Part shown: one piece after another, positions 10,828-23,132 of the stretch
Layout: each line of letters begins with the position of its first letter
Position numbering within the stretch: position 1 is the first letter of the stretch
Source of the DNA: Aquilaria yunnanensis
Lineage: Eukaryota > Streptophyta > Magnoliopsida > Malvales > Thymelaeaceae
Assembly: GCA_039654915.1 (NCBI GenBank)
Contig: CM077597.1
Coordinates: forward strand, 91,824,001-91,888,000
Reading direction: 5' to 3'
Length of the DNA stretch: 64,000 bases
Program-made: the position numbers and the translations under genes
Notes under the pieces: model-generated
Told to the model about the DNA's origin: nothing
Seen by the model: only the letters and a program-made list of their open reading frames with translations
The model's database searches: none

Positions 10828-13800
10828 TGTAACGTCCCCAATTTTATGAACCTTAATTTTAAAAGACATCTTAAATTCCTAGAATTATAAAGCATTTAAT
10901 TAAAAATAATTTAAGAAATATGAGGTAAAACATTTTCTTTTAATCTATTTTCCCAATAATAAGAGTATTAAATGAAATCAGAGTAATTAAGTAACAATCC
11001 CAAGAAAACTAATATATGGATAATGTGCCAATCTAAACAAACTATATGTTTATTTAGAAATCAAATAACACAAAGTTGAAACCCAGTCTCAGCCAGTTTT
11101 ACTTTTGAGGGGCTACAACATACCCTCACTTAGTTTATTCCACATCTTGAACCTTATTATATGGTTCAGTGTACTCTGTCTCCTCATAGTACTCACCTAA
11201 GAAAACATGTTAGAAGGAAGAGTGAGTACAACTTGCTCAGTAAGGTGGAAGTATTAGGCCCATCACGCGGATCTTAATATTTCCGCAACAAATAACAATG
11301 AATAATGAACTTTAAGTTATAGCAATTTAATTAAAGAACTATTTCATACAACATCATGAGAATAATATCAAAATCCTACTAGCATACTTGAACTACTATG
11401 TATATGCATAATTCCTTTTTTCGATTAAATTATATCTTATTGATCAATCATTTAGTCCAATACTTAAATGCCGTCGGACGAACCTAGGGCGGTGAGTTTG
11501 TACATCACCCACTCTCGGGATAACTCTTAGGCAGTGCCACTAGGGATGCCACCAAGCCAGAGCCTCTCGGAATACTCACGCAGAGGTAGATCCTCTCGTG
11601 ATACCAGCCATAAGTATGGTCCTTCTCCAACTATGATCTGGCAGCGCACAAATCATATCTCCATACTCCGTGTCAATATTGGGTCATGACTAGGGACAAT
11701 CCGCCACCACCCTAACATGCCTCTTGGGTTCAAATCGTCTGTTCTAAACCTCTCATCTAAATTTACAGCTTGTTAGGTCATGCAGATATGGTTCGTTACC
11801 AACCTTGCATGCCTCGTGTTTTATCTTACTCTTAAAATCTTTTACTTAATGCAATCTTGTGTATGACAAACATCAATCATATGTAACAACCAATTGATGT
11901 ATGACTATAACTTATTTTATTTAGCCCTTTTTAGTTGAGTGTCATGATTCTAATACATTCTATTTCTTTTATCTTGTTATCTTAGCTTAATGTTCCATGA
12001 TAACATGACAATCAATGACATCTTTTTAAGTGTATTTATGATATATGTTTATCTCCTCTCTCATGAATTGTTTCTAAGTTTGTCATTTAGCCTTTACGCT
12101 CCTAATCATTTATCTACCAACTTATAGTAATTTATTACGGCCCTAACATGCCACTAATGGTTGCTTTCAATCTCTTCACGTTGCTAGCGAGCTTGTCGGC
12201 CCTGAACATGGTGCTGGCGGTGTTTGTCTTACCGGCCCTAAACATGGTACTAACAGGTTTATTCAAGCGGTCATAACATACTTCTAATTTAATTCTTGTT
12301 ACCAACAGTCCTAGTATGATACTAGCGCCAAACATACATCATATATCACATCATTACAATCATGCAACCAATGAACCAAAATTACATCTTAATGGAAGAG
12401 AACTAAAATAAAATAAAATAAATTTCTAGGAAAACTAATTAATTACCCAACCCATGTTGCCCACGCATTTAAAGATTTTGTTTAGCCCAATTGTTTATTT
12501 AGAATTTATTATTCGGGTTGATGCTTATTTTGGGCCTAAGAGGGCCCATGAGAACTAACCCACTCTTCCTCCTTACCTAGTACGGAATAATACGGTGAAA
12601 CGAGACAATTTCCTAGGACAGTCCTACAAAATGTTAGTAAGGTAAAAAATTAGAAAATATGCTAAAATTTAAAAATTTTCCTAAATGATACTTGGAAGGT
12701 TCATGTTTTGGGCATCTAGGCCAAAATTTTACCTAGTGTGCAAAAAGGGTCTCGAGGTGTCTCTGATGGCCTCATGCCTATTCAGGATCGTGCCGTGTGC
12801 CTTCTTGATATTGATTCTAAAAATTACAGTGGCCACACACTAAGTTATATGTTCATTTAGTAGCTGTAAAAATAGATCTTGGAAGAAACAAGTTTTTATT
12901 TTGGTTATCAATGTGTTTTCGGAATCTCTGGCGCTCTGGGAGTCCAAAGAAGCAATAAACCTTTAAGTAAAGATTTTATAACCCTTTGTAACAACATGGA
13001 CAGCAAGGAAAAGAGAATTATTAGGGCTGTAAGATTTAAAATTAAAAGCCAAAATAATTTTAAAAAGGCTATGGTGGCTTACCGGGGCTTAGGAGCAAGT
13101 ATGTACCCGATTGCACCAGAAACGAGTGCAAAAACCCAAAATTTGGATTAACGATAATCTACCAAAAAATTTACAGCAAAGATATAAGGCCTTTAGGTGC
13201 TGGAAAACAAATTAAAATAGTGATATAGAAGGATTTAGACTCACACGAACGAATTTGCGATTGTCAGTATGTTTAGGTTCACTTTTAGGGTCCTGATGGG
13301 ATTTCCCTTCAACTTAATAAATCTAGGCAAAAATATAGAATTAAATTAATGTTCCAATACTTTGGAAGAGCCAAGAACCAAAGCATGAAAAGCTTGACTT
13401 ACACAGTTTGATGGAGAAATAAGCGTAGATGAACAACCGTTGCGAAGAGGACCAAAAGATTGTGAATGGCCTTTTTCCCAACATTCAATTTTTGTTTTGT
13501 TGTAGTGGTAAGTTGTGGAAGAACAAGAAGACAAGAGGTAGCAGCAGGCTGTAGGTTTTAATTTAGAGCTAACTTAGTTTTTGACCTGGGAGAGATATAG
13601 CAAAGGGTAATAAATTAAAAGAAAGAATTTTAGTTATATTAGGATAATAAAGAAGGTGTTTAAAATAAGGAAAATATAGATAAGTAGAAAATAGGAATTA
13701 CTTTAAAAATTCTAAATTTTAGGGGCTGTATATGCGGCTGTTGAGTTTTATAAAATAGAAATTTAAGTTATGTGAGAAAATTATCCCATGAAATAAAAGC

Positions 13801-14190
13801 ATGGACCCGGTTTAAACCGTGTATGGGCGTATTCTAAATTTTTGGAAACTTAAGCAAACGAATTTAGAATTGAGTGAGATAAATTTCTTTTGAATCCTTT
13901 TCATGAGAAGAATCCAATGGTTCTCTCCGATTTTTGATTTGATGTTCGGTTGGAAATGACAAAAATGCCTTAGCCTAAAGAAAATGACTTTAAGCTTCCG
14001 GCTTGAAATTTAACTTAATGGTCCCTAAAGAAATTATCTAAGGATCAAGATTTTTAAATTTATATTGATTTTCTAAATTAAGAGGTAAAATTATAAAAAT
14101 ACCATTGAGGGAAAAATGTTAATTTTTTTGTATTTAGGGTAATTTGGTAATTTAATTAATTTCTTTTCCTTAATTTCTAGGGTTATGACA
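10828..14190. mobile_element. Solo LTR (3.36 kb) with target duplication TTTAC
   Basis: It starts TGTAACGTCCCC and ends ...GGTTATGACA. The 5-bp duplication TTTAC is present at 10823-10827 and 14191-14195, so both borders are secure. There are no gag or pol remnants inside, so it is a solo LTR or a non-coding LTR derivative, probably Ty3/Gypsy from its TGTAACGTCCC start. It is unrelated to the Ogre LTRs. Short repeats of CGGCCCTAAACATGGTACTA occur around 12140-12260. Orientation was not settled. It lies upstream of the hAT-2 transposase gene, within its element. Confidence 0.8.
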
Positions 14191-14195
14191 TTTAC

Positions 14196-14499
14196 AATAT
14201 AGGCCTTCCAACGGTTTTCTGCTCCATTTTAGTTCCCAAAATTTCATTTTCACCCTTCCTAACAAATAAAATTTAAGGACTTTTTAGTCCAAATAATTTT
14301 TTGCCCTCTCCTATAAATACTAATATCATTTTTACTCTATCCTCACACCACCACTCAATCTCTCTTTTTCCTCTACTATATTCTTTCAAGTATTTGAGTT
14401 TTTTTCTTAATCTCTTCAAAATTTCTTACTAATCTTCGCCTAATATCTTCATAATCTCTTTTTAAATTTGTATTAATCACTACTATTATTTCGTAACTC
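14196..14499 (+). promoter_or_regulatory. hAT-2 promoter and 5' leader
   Basis: Contains CCTATAAATACTA near 14311-14323, a good plant TATA box about 180 bp before the transposase start. The layout matches the region before hAT-1 (TATA near 7857). Confidence 0.55.
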
Positions 14500-16690
14500 A
14501 TGGCTTCAAGAGGAAAGAGCAAGTCAATGGACACTTCATCTTCCTGCACTACAGGGCTCCAAGGCTTGTTCCGTCGCCTTTTTCGGCTCGCCGATAAAGG
14601 TATCTTAATTGAAAAATTGCACGACGATGATGCCGGAATCGATATGACGAATTACAATTTGAGACTCGATGATCAATTATCGGATGATGAAGTTGAAGAG
14701 TTGGATGCGACGACGGCCAGGGATCAGTCAACGCAACCAATGTCGACAAGTCATGTACTTGCTGTGGAGGAAACCCAAGGGCAAGGCAAATCCTCGAGAC
14801 TAACTGCTTGGGTTTGGGAGCATTATGAGCTCATACACGAAGGGAAGTTGAGGTATAGGAAATGCAAACATTGCGGGCAAAAATTGGTGCATAAAAAGAA
14901 TTCTGGTACCAGAACGTTGAAGCGACATATTGAAAATCAACATCCTAATGTCCTCCCCAATGTCGGGACTAGTTCTGGCGGACAAACACAACTTGAGTCT
15001 ACAACCGACGCCGGTGGGCCAGGTATATTTTATTTTAATCAATAATCTTGTAAAGAATGCATGATAAATTGAGTTATACTTACTGGAAAACTTTTTTCAC
15101 AAGTTGAAGATGTGCACCTAGAATTTTGGATAAAATCACAATTAAATCCTGCATTTAAAAAAATGTCTAGGAAAACCGCTAGGAAAGAAAGCTTTAGATT
15201 ATTTGAAGCCGGAAAATTAGATTTGCAAGCCTATTTTTCTACTATTGATTATTTTGTGGCATTCATTTCTGAAATGTGGATATCATTTATAGATCAATCA
15301 TTTTATTGTGTTACTTCTCATTGGATTGATTTTGATTGGATTATGTAAAAATGAAATTTGTCATTTAGGGTCAATGAAACGGATCATACTAGTTATTATA
15401 TATTCAACTGCATCTTAAAAACTTTATGTGATTATTTTTGTGCTGATAAAGTCCTGTACATTTCATTTGATAATGGTTCAAATAATGATGTTGCTGCTCG
15501 CCTTTTGAGCCAAGCATTGAAACCACCTCTCAATGGTGCATTTTCTCACATTATATGCATGTGCCATATTTTGAACCTTTGTGTGCAAAAGGGTTTAGAT
15601 GTTCTCCAAAATAAAATTCTACCTATTTGGAACTCATTGATGTATTTGAAATCAAGACCTACTATGTTTCATGAATTTAAAAGGTTTTGTTTTGAATATC
15701 AAAAAGAATTTTCTTGGAAACGGTTTAAATTGGATTGTCCAACCCGCTGGAACTCCATATATTTGATGTTGCAAGATGCATACCCCTACATAAATTTGTT
15801 GACGCATTTCATGAACTTAAAAATCGGTTGTGAATTTCTTATCACTGAAGTTTAGGAAAAATGTTCTAAAACTAGTGAATTGCTTAAGTTTTTTTACGAG
15901 GCTACTGAATTTTTTTCTAGTATTTACTGCCCAACTATTCATTAAGTTTTTCTTCATTTAGTGAATATTACATATGCTTTACATCAGTTTAAAGATGATG
16001 AGTTGTTAAAACCAACTGTTGAAGCCATGCGGGCTAAGTGGTTTCAGTAATTTGAAAACATTCCACCTATCCTTTTAGTCGCTTCTTTGCTTGACCCATA
16101 TGTCAAATTAACGGACACAACAGCATTACTTGAAAGAATTTTTCATACTTATTTAGAAATATCTCATATAAATATTTTGACTATGTCTGTTACTGCTTCC
16201 GAGTACTTACATTCTTTGTATAAGTTATATTATGAGCGACATTCGGATAAGGTAAGATCCAAAACTGCTCAAACCAAGCCTACAAGGAGATCAATCTCAT
16301 CAAGATTCAACCCAGCCCTCCAAATGCTCAAATGCCCCCGAATGACGACATCGGGATTAGTTGATGTCGATGACTATTTCAATATATCATTCGAACCAAG
16401 CAACGTCGATATATTGGAGTAGTGGAAACAAAAGAGATCAAAGTTTCTGATCTTGTCGATAATTGCACAGGAGATTCTTACCATTCCAGTCTCAACCGTA
16501 TTATCCGAGGTAGCGTTTAAGGCAGGAAAATGGGTAATATCAAAGAAACGATCAAGATTGACACTTATGGCAGTAGAAGTATGTGTGTGCAACCGAGATT
16601 GGGGTATCGCAGTACTCCGGCAGTAAGACCAAAAAAGTTCGGATGATGAGATAATATCCGATACCGAAACTTGAAAATTTTTTTTCAATC
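14500..16690 (+). pseudogene. hAT-2 transposase, broken into several frames
   Basis: The first frame (14500-15045) encodes 181 residues. An acidic N-terminus is followed by a BED zinc finger at about residues 102-147 (WEHYELI, CKHCGQKLVHKK, LKRHIENQHP). Later frames continue the transposase: 15112-15348; 15358-15855, with LYISFDNGSNNDVAARLL, CMCHILNLCVQKGL and CPTRWNS motifs of the catalytic core; 16087-16422; and a hATC dimerisation domain near 16440-16620 (ILTIPVSTVLSEVAF). Stops at about 15045, 15348, 15855 and 16422 break the chain. The first gap might include an intron, but the later ones look like decay. It is better preserved than hAT-1. Confidence 0.85.
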
Positions 16691-17124
16691 ATACATGTAG
16701 TTTGTATTTAATTTGATTATGTTGTTAAGCACAGATCATAGATTTCTATTTTTCATTATTTTCGTAACATTTTTGTCATTTTAAAATGTAAGGCTCGTTC
16801 CAATTATTTGTAAGTGTCATTTGGCTTTTTTACTTAAGAAAACTTACACTGGAGGTGGTTTTTTCTCTTAAAAATATATATTATAGATACAATTAATTAT
16901 GTTTCTAATTTTTTTAAAAAAATAAAAAAAAATCTCCAAACCCGCCCCGCCCTACCTAAGACCGGTCATGCTCGCCCCAGGCCCAAGACTAGTCGGGCTG
17001 GGCCGGTCCTGGGTTGGGTCGACCCTGTGGCCCATCTCTAGGCCCAGCCTTAGCATGCTCCCAGACCTAACCTGACCAGGTCGTCCAGCACCGGTCAGAC
17101 CCACCGACCACCTCTAGTTTATAT

Positions 17125-17564
17125 ATGCGTTAAAATAGATGCTATTTTTATTATTCTTATTAAATGGCGATCAATATACAAAGATTCTATAAACATTAAT
17201 GCTTAAAAAATATATATTCATTCATAATTAGATAAAAATACATGTACCAGATCTTACAATTCCCAATTTTCAATTTATAAAATTGAGATTAAAACTGGAC
17301 CATCACGAGAATTTTCAATTTTCAGTTCCCAAAATTCAATTCATGATTTGAATGGCGAATTAATAATAAAAAAAACCATCACAGTTCGTTATGATGACAG
17401 ATATGTGAGGCTGCTGTTTTATTTATTTTTTATGAATTTGTTCTATTAAAAGCCTCAAAAAATATTGAAAACAATAGGAAAAATAAAGAAAAAAATAGAC
17501 AAAAAATAAAGCAGCAGCAAAATAAGAAACGGTGGAAGAGACGAAAAGGTAGAGAAACGGAAAT
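17125..17564. other. AT-rich intergenic sequence
   Basis: No gene, repeat unit or RNA was seen between the hAT block and the MULE. Confidence 0.4.
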
Positions 17565-17574
17565 TTATAGAAGC

Positions 17575-18525
17575 GGGAAACTGGCTTAGTTAGTCCTAAA
17601 ATTTTTACATTTTTTTTTTATGTCAGTCTTGTAATTTTACATTTTTTTAAGGACTTCTAAGTGAGTCCAAAAAATTTAATGCCTTTAGCACTATCAGTCC
17701 TAAAATGGATGTCCGCTGACATGTCAAACAGGATGTCCTAGCTGGCCTAATTTTTTCATTAATCCCTTGACATCTTAGCATAAAAACCCAAGACCTCCCT
17801 CTTCCTCCTTTCCCCGGCAAAACTTGGCCACTCCCATTGCCCTCTGTGGCAGCTCCAACTGCAATTTCTAGCTCTTCTGCATACCACCACATATTTTCCT
17901 ATGATTTCCAATGCTAACTCGTCCGATTGTGCCTCCAATTTAGACCAAGTGTCTGATTCTGATTGTGCTGGACAATTTGATGATTTACCTCCCTCCATGG
18001 CTATGACTAGCTGGTGGTCCTCGCCAATGCCTCCCTATTTTGTCCTCTCCTAAGATCTAACTATTCAACAATTAGGAAGTTGTAGAGAAGCTTGGGACAT
18101 GGGTTAGCTACCAGATGATCTTACCTTAAAAAGCTGAGCTCCATGGGAGAGAGAAAGAGGTTGCTGAGGAAGAAATAGAAAGAGTGGAGCTGAAGTGGAG
18201 AGAGTAGGGGGCAAGATGTAAAGTTGGAGAATATGAATAAAGAGATTTAGGAAAAAAAATAGCTTAGTTAGTCTTAAAATTTTTACATTTTTTCTATATC
18301 AGTCCTAAAATTTTATGTTTTTCTAAGTGAGTCCTAAAACGTGGAAGGAGTTAACGGAAGTTAAAGGCCACGTAAAACATTCCGTTTGACATGTGGATCG
18401 TCATCCATTTTAGGACTAACAGTGCTTACGGTGTTAATATTTTAGGACTCAATTAGAAAAATATAAAATTTTAGGACTGACACAGAAAAATGAAAATCTT
18501 TTAGGACTGACTAAGCTATTTTCCC
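17575..18525. mobile_element. MULE-type non-autonomous element, 10-bp target duplication TTATAGAAGC
   Basis: The exact 10-bp duplication TTATAGAAGC lies at 17565-17574 and 18526-18535, the Mutator-like size. Terminal inverted repeats begin GGGAAA and include CTTAGTTAGTCCTAAAA at the left and TTTTAGGACTGACTAAG at the right. A second left-type arm starts near 18250, so 18250-18525 is itself a foldback. The interior (about 17640-18200) has minus-strand frames of 81 and 79 codons (17647-17892 and 17759-17998) with no transposase; they may derive from captured gene sequence. No MuDR transposase is present, so mobility would need help from elsewhere. Confidence 0.8.
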
Positions 18526-18535
18526 TTATAGAAGC

Positions 18536-19120
18536 AAAGACCAAAGGGTCAAACCCAGCGCCCAAATGAGCCTCTTCTCAACTTCTGACCATTCGGCCAA
18601 TTACGAAAGATTGTCTTGTCTGAATCCTGGCTTACATGTACCAAATTACCAATATGAGAACAGCGGGTATTTCGAAAACTTCAAGTTTTTCCAAAATGTT
18701 CATTTTGGCCACTAAAGGTAGGAAAGTGGCCAACTTTAGCAAGTACTCCTAGGGGTTTAAAGGGTGATTTGGAAATTTAAAGGGGCAAGTTGAGCGGGCT
18801 AATAGATTTTATTTCTAACGAAACAGTCATTTGACCACCGATAAAGAGATAATAGAGCAGCATTTCTCAGTTAAAGGCCGGCCCACATGAAGGGTTGAAG
18901 GAACAACACCCAGGATTTCTTTATTTTTGCCTTTTTCTTAATTTGTTTCTTGCTGTTCATAATTGAAATTGGATCCCAGCATTTTGGTCTTATTTTTTCA
19001 TGTTGTTTCTCACGGATTACGTCTCATAATGGTATGCTTTTACGCCAATAATCATATTTACTGGGTACGACAATTAGAATATCAGACAAAGATTCGATCT
19101 CTGTCTACTAGTAGTTAGTT
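18536..19120. other. Intergenic sequence before F-box fragment
   Basis: No gene was seen. Sequence after about 19100 resembles the F-box family. Confidence 0.35.
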
Positions 19121-19980
19121 TTGTCAACCTGGTGGAAGCATCTTTTTGCATTGATTCCTTGTGTTGATTTTTACTATCCTCCTAAATATGGCCATGAAAA
19201 TCCTGCATACAATTTTAAGAGTTTCATGAACCATGTCAATAATAAAGTGTTGTTCTTCCGTTATAGGAAGAATCTTGGAAGGCTTCGCCTCTTTTTCTCA
19301 GGAGCAGGTATAGATATTTCTCATGTTTGCAGTTGGATATCTACTGCATTGTGGCATGGTATTAGGGAGCTTGATTTAAGCGGCTTTAATATGGAGATGA
19401 TCGTTTTCCCTGGTTATATATTTACCTGCAAGTGCTAGAGTTCAGTGCCCATCTCTGCATGAATATGCCTCTGCTATACTGTATTCTGGGATGAGGTTTC
19501 CTCTCAAGAACTCATTTTCTGGCTGCCTTTTGCTTGAAGAACTGGTTATGAGGTGTTGTAACTTGGCAGATATTTGGAAGTTCAATATATCTAATCATAC
19601 ATTTGTCAGCTATGATGAGGAGTTGTAAGTTTCCTAACGTTTTATCAGTATCAGTGTATAACATAACCAAACTCAGGATTGATGCTTCAACGTGCTCAAG
19701 ATGGGTTTCATGTGATCAGGAGGGACTCAATTTCCAATCTACTTGGTAATTCATCTAACCTTTTGATCATTGCCTTGGCATGACTTTCTCATTTCTTTGC
19801 TTTTCACCTGTTGGGAGTTGCAGAGCTATTCGCTTGCTGCTTAAGGAAGACCCTGAACAAATGGAAATAAACAGGTCTGAATCTGGGAATGGTGAGACCA
19901 ATGGTAATTATGCAGAGATTTTCTTTCTTGTTAAATCTTTTGTCGACCACTTGTCAACTCTGACATTATCTAGTTTGTGA
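19121..19980 (+). pseudogene. F-box/LRR gene fragment, upstream copy
   Basis: The first frame (to 19438) begins within the F-box end (STWWKHLFALIP, compare STRWKHLLASAP in the complete gene at 20677). It continues into the leucine-rich part (HVCSWISTALWHGIRELDLSGF...GYIFTCKC), then stops. No ATG or full F-box precedes it. Pieces of later exons follow, for example a frame at 19780-19980. A near-identical fragment lies at 25420-25830, so it was duplicated together with the downstream gene. It has no complete reading frame and is almost certainly non-functional. Confidence 0.8.
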
Positions 19981-20300
19981 TGAACTGAAAGTTCACGAAC
20001 TTTCATGTCTTGAAATGTGTTTCTTAATTAGCTGCTCATTTTGAAGAAATACCGTCTGAGAGTTGGGGATGTTTCTTAACTAAGAATGGTTTCTGCCGTC
20101 TAATCAATCTGTTTGATAATTTTAAAATGTATGAGGATCAAATTGTAATTTCTTAAAAGATAATGACTGCATTACTATAATTATACTACAATAATAATTA
20201 TGGATGAACTAAGTACTTGTTATAATTAGTTAATAATTAATAAATTAGTTACGTTACTTTTTCTAACTTCGTTAAATTGAGGCTGCCTCTAACCTAGGGA

Positions 20301-20308
20301 TATAAATA
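20301..20308 (+). promoter_or_regulatory. TATA box of F-box gene 1
   Basis: TATAAATA occurs in a block conserved in all three copies (also 26204-26211 and 60173-60180). A 5'-UTR intron probably follows, ending at the conserved GGTTGGAATTGCAG just before 20600. Confidence 0.7.
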
Positions 20309-20676
20309 AGCGCGCTCAGGTCATAGGTAGACAGCTCCCAACTCATTGAGTTATCGCAAAACACAAACATCTAAATTGTAAGCGTGCTCTTGTCTTGATC
20401 TTCTCGACTGTTCTTGAAACTAGGGTTTCATTTATTGCCTTGAAGTTCAAGTAACATGTCTTCTATGCCTACTGTTCTGTATTATTTGTGATCTGGGGCT
20501 TAGTTTGTTGCCTCATTGTTCAAGTAACTATACATCTGTTCTATGTATGTCTCATATTGTGCATTAGCTGGTTTTGTGAATCTTTTGGTTGGAATTGCAG
20601 ATCATTGGGTTGTGGTTTTCTCTCTTTTGGTGGAATTTTAGATATCACTCTTTTGGCGGACAAGACTTCTAAAGCA

Positions 20677-22329
20677 ATGTCTCTGGGTTTCGGTTCACCT
20701 GGATGCGGATTGATGCCTACAGAGGCGCAAACAGGAGAAAACCGAATCGACAGACTTAGTGATTTGCCGGATGCAGTTATCTATCACATATTTTCGTTCA
20801 TCCCTTACAAGGAGGCTGTTCGAACATCCGTTTTGTCAACCAGGTGGAAGCATCTTCTTGCATCAGCACCTTACATTGATATCGGCGACCATTTTTTTTT
20901 TCCACATGATACCTATGACCCTGCAACTTTTCCTAGATTCACCAACTTTATGGACTTTCTGGATAGAGTGTTGCTCTCCAGCAGTAGCTATGTTTCAAGG
21001 TTTTGCCTTGGTCTGTGGGGAGGAATTGTTGACACAGCTCGTGTCTGCCGATGGGTATCCGCCTTGTCGCGGCGTGGCATCTCAGAGCTCGATCTATCCA
21101 TCAGAACTCACCATTTTCCAGCTAGCATATTCACCTGCAAGACTTTGAAGGTGTTAAAACTGAATCTTGATAAGTTTGTCATGAATGTTCCTGCTGATGT
21201 CTGTTTTCCAAATTTGAAGATACTTCACCTTCGTTCAGTTATATTCCCAGATGATGTTTCTGCACAAACACTCTTCTCTGCCTGCCTTCTGCTTGAAGAT
21301 TTGGTCATCCGGAAATGTGATTTGACGAATGTTAGCAACTTCAATATATTTATTCATACACTCAAGAGACTGACAATATTAACTCACATTTTCAACCTGC
21401 AAGTTTATGACAATAACTCACAAAGTTCCCATCGTCATGACCACAACCTTGTGCTCGACACGCCAATGCTTGTTTATTTCAAGTATGATGATGACCTAGC
21501 CCGAGGTTTTTCCTTCATAAACATGGGGTCTCTGGAAGAAGCCTATATTCATGCAACAACACAAGGGGAGCGCGCTGCTTATCACGCTAGTCTGCTGGAT
21601 TTAATGCAAGGCATTAGTAATGTCAAGACGCTTGATCTGGCCTATTTCTCCAGCTTGGTAAGTTTCCTAATCGATCTTAGTGTTATCTGAATTTCAGTTC
21701 AGGTTCAGTTATTAGGACTGTCTTCTGATGTAGGGTACACTATTGGCTGATACCCTTGTAATGGTTATGATCTTTAGGTTCTTGGCTACCATGAGAGAAG
21801 CATGCTGACATTCTACAACCTAATCAATCTCACCATTGATACTTCTCGGTGTGGTTGTGATGGACTTGCAAAGCTACTTCTTAGTTCACCTCAGCTTGAA
21901 ACTTTTACCATCACTTTGGTACAACCCTTTTTCTAATCTCACCTCTTGGTATAGTTCATTAACCGTTCCTTGTGGTCGAACCTATATGTATATAATCTCA
22001 TGTTCTCTATTTTTGCCCTTTGGTCGGGGATGAAGAGTGATGATTGCGCCGGGCTGGAAGGCGAAGAGATGCAGTTTTGCACTTTTTCATGCCTTAAGAC
22101 AATCAGCATCAATTACTTTAATTTCACGGATGGTCAAATGCAGATGGTTAAGTGTTTCATGGAAAATGCTCAAGTCCTGAGGAACTTGAACCTCCGTTTG
22201 AGTTGTGCTCTGAGCAAGGAAGTGGAGCTAAGAATGACAACAAAGCTGATGGAGTTCCCAATGAGATCGAGCAAATGTCAACTGAATGTTGCCAGAGGCA
22301 CAGAAGTTTCTGGGTTCTTTGGTAAGTAG
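20677..22329 (+). CDS. F-box/FBD/LRR protein, copy 1 (three exons, apparently intact)
   Basis: Predicted exons are 20677-21657, 21778-21918 and 22036-22329. All junctions are GT-AG and phase 0, giving 471 residues, normal for plant F-box/FBD/LRR proteins. The F-box lies at about residues 23-65 (IDRLSDLPDAVIYHIFSFIP...STRWKHLL), leucine-rich repeats follow, and the FBD domain lies at about 388-450 (FCTFSCLKTISI...QMQMVKCFMENAQVL). The F-box binds SKP1 in SCF ubiquitin ligases and the repeats select the target; the substrate is unknown. The upstream ATG used in copy 2 is TTG here, so the first ATG is 20677. The third-exon acceptor (GGGATGAAG) is the least certain junction. Copies 2 and 3 are paralogues. 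Confidence 0.82.
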
Positions 22330-23132
22330 AATGAAAGAGGACTTGTTTAGGAGAAAGATAAGTGACTGATTTGTTCCCTAAATCAAATATTGGTAACACA
22401 TTTGGTTTGCCCTTGTATGATAGGTTCAATTGGTGCTAGCTTCCTTTATTTCTGAATGGACCCAATTACCTCCATTTGGGCAGCTCTGTGTGCAAGGAAG
22501 ACGACTGGCTAAAAATGACAGGCTTTAAGAACATCTAATGTTTCAAAGAATATATGAGATGGATGGAGAATAAAGAAGATGAAATAATAATTTTTTAATC
22601 CTAGCTTAATGAACTACTTATCATAAAATCTTCTACTGTGTCCCAAATCCCAATATAAATATACTTTGGTCTCATGGTACCCAGAGATGTCAATGGGTTA
22701 GGTTTAAGCTAGATATAGCTAATCTCTCCATAAGTAATTGGGGTTTAGGTGCTACTTGTCCAACGGGTAGGCGGATACTACCAGCTAACCCATTTTAAGA
22801 CTATGTTTGATTTTTTTAGACTTTTTTTTATATATTTATATATATTTTTAAAAGAATGTGTATATTTACAATTAATTAATATCTAAAAAAATCATAAAAC
22901 TAGCATAATATATGATAATTTATATTAAATTACAATTTTATTTAGATATAAAATCATATTTGAATATAAATATATTAATTTATGATATATATGGGTAGAG
23001 TCGGATAAAATTAGTTAAGCTCATTCTCTCCAAAAAAATTTGCCAGTAGGGCTCAAGTTCGGATTTGTGTGGCTAGATTCGTGGAGGATAGAGCCGGGTA
23101 GGATATTACCCATGAACCATGAATAGTAATAA
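22330..23132. other. 3' flank of F-box gene 1, duplicated at 56.6-58.5 kb
   Basis: Closely matches 56626-56865 and, after a gap, 57868-58480. About 1 kb present in the second copy (about 56866-57868) is missing here at about 22535. There is no coding sequence. Confidence 0.75.

Larger units (their letters stand above)
6919..17116 (+). mobile_element. hAT superfamily block: two related, decayed hAT elements with nested insertions
   Basis: The outer ends are imperfect inverted repeats (TAAAGATGAACAATGG at the left; TAGAGGTGGTCGGTGG read inward from the right, 10 of 16 matching). They are flanked by an 8-bp near-duplication, ATTTATAT (6911-6918) and GTTTATAT (17117-17124), the hAT size. Inside are two related BED-finger transposase genes in the same direction. 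GC-rich subterminal regions occur at about 6930-7160, 10480-10790 and 16930-17110. The middle one (10480-10790) looks like the 3' end of the first element joined to the 5' end of the second. The block may therefore be two tandem elements rather than one; the outer borders are a proposal. Confidence 0.55.
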
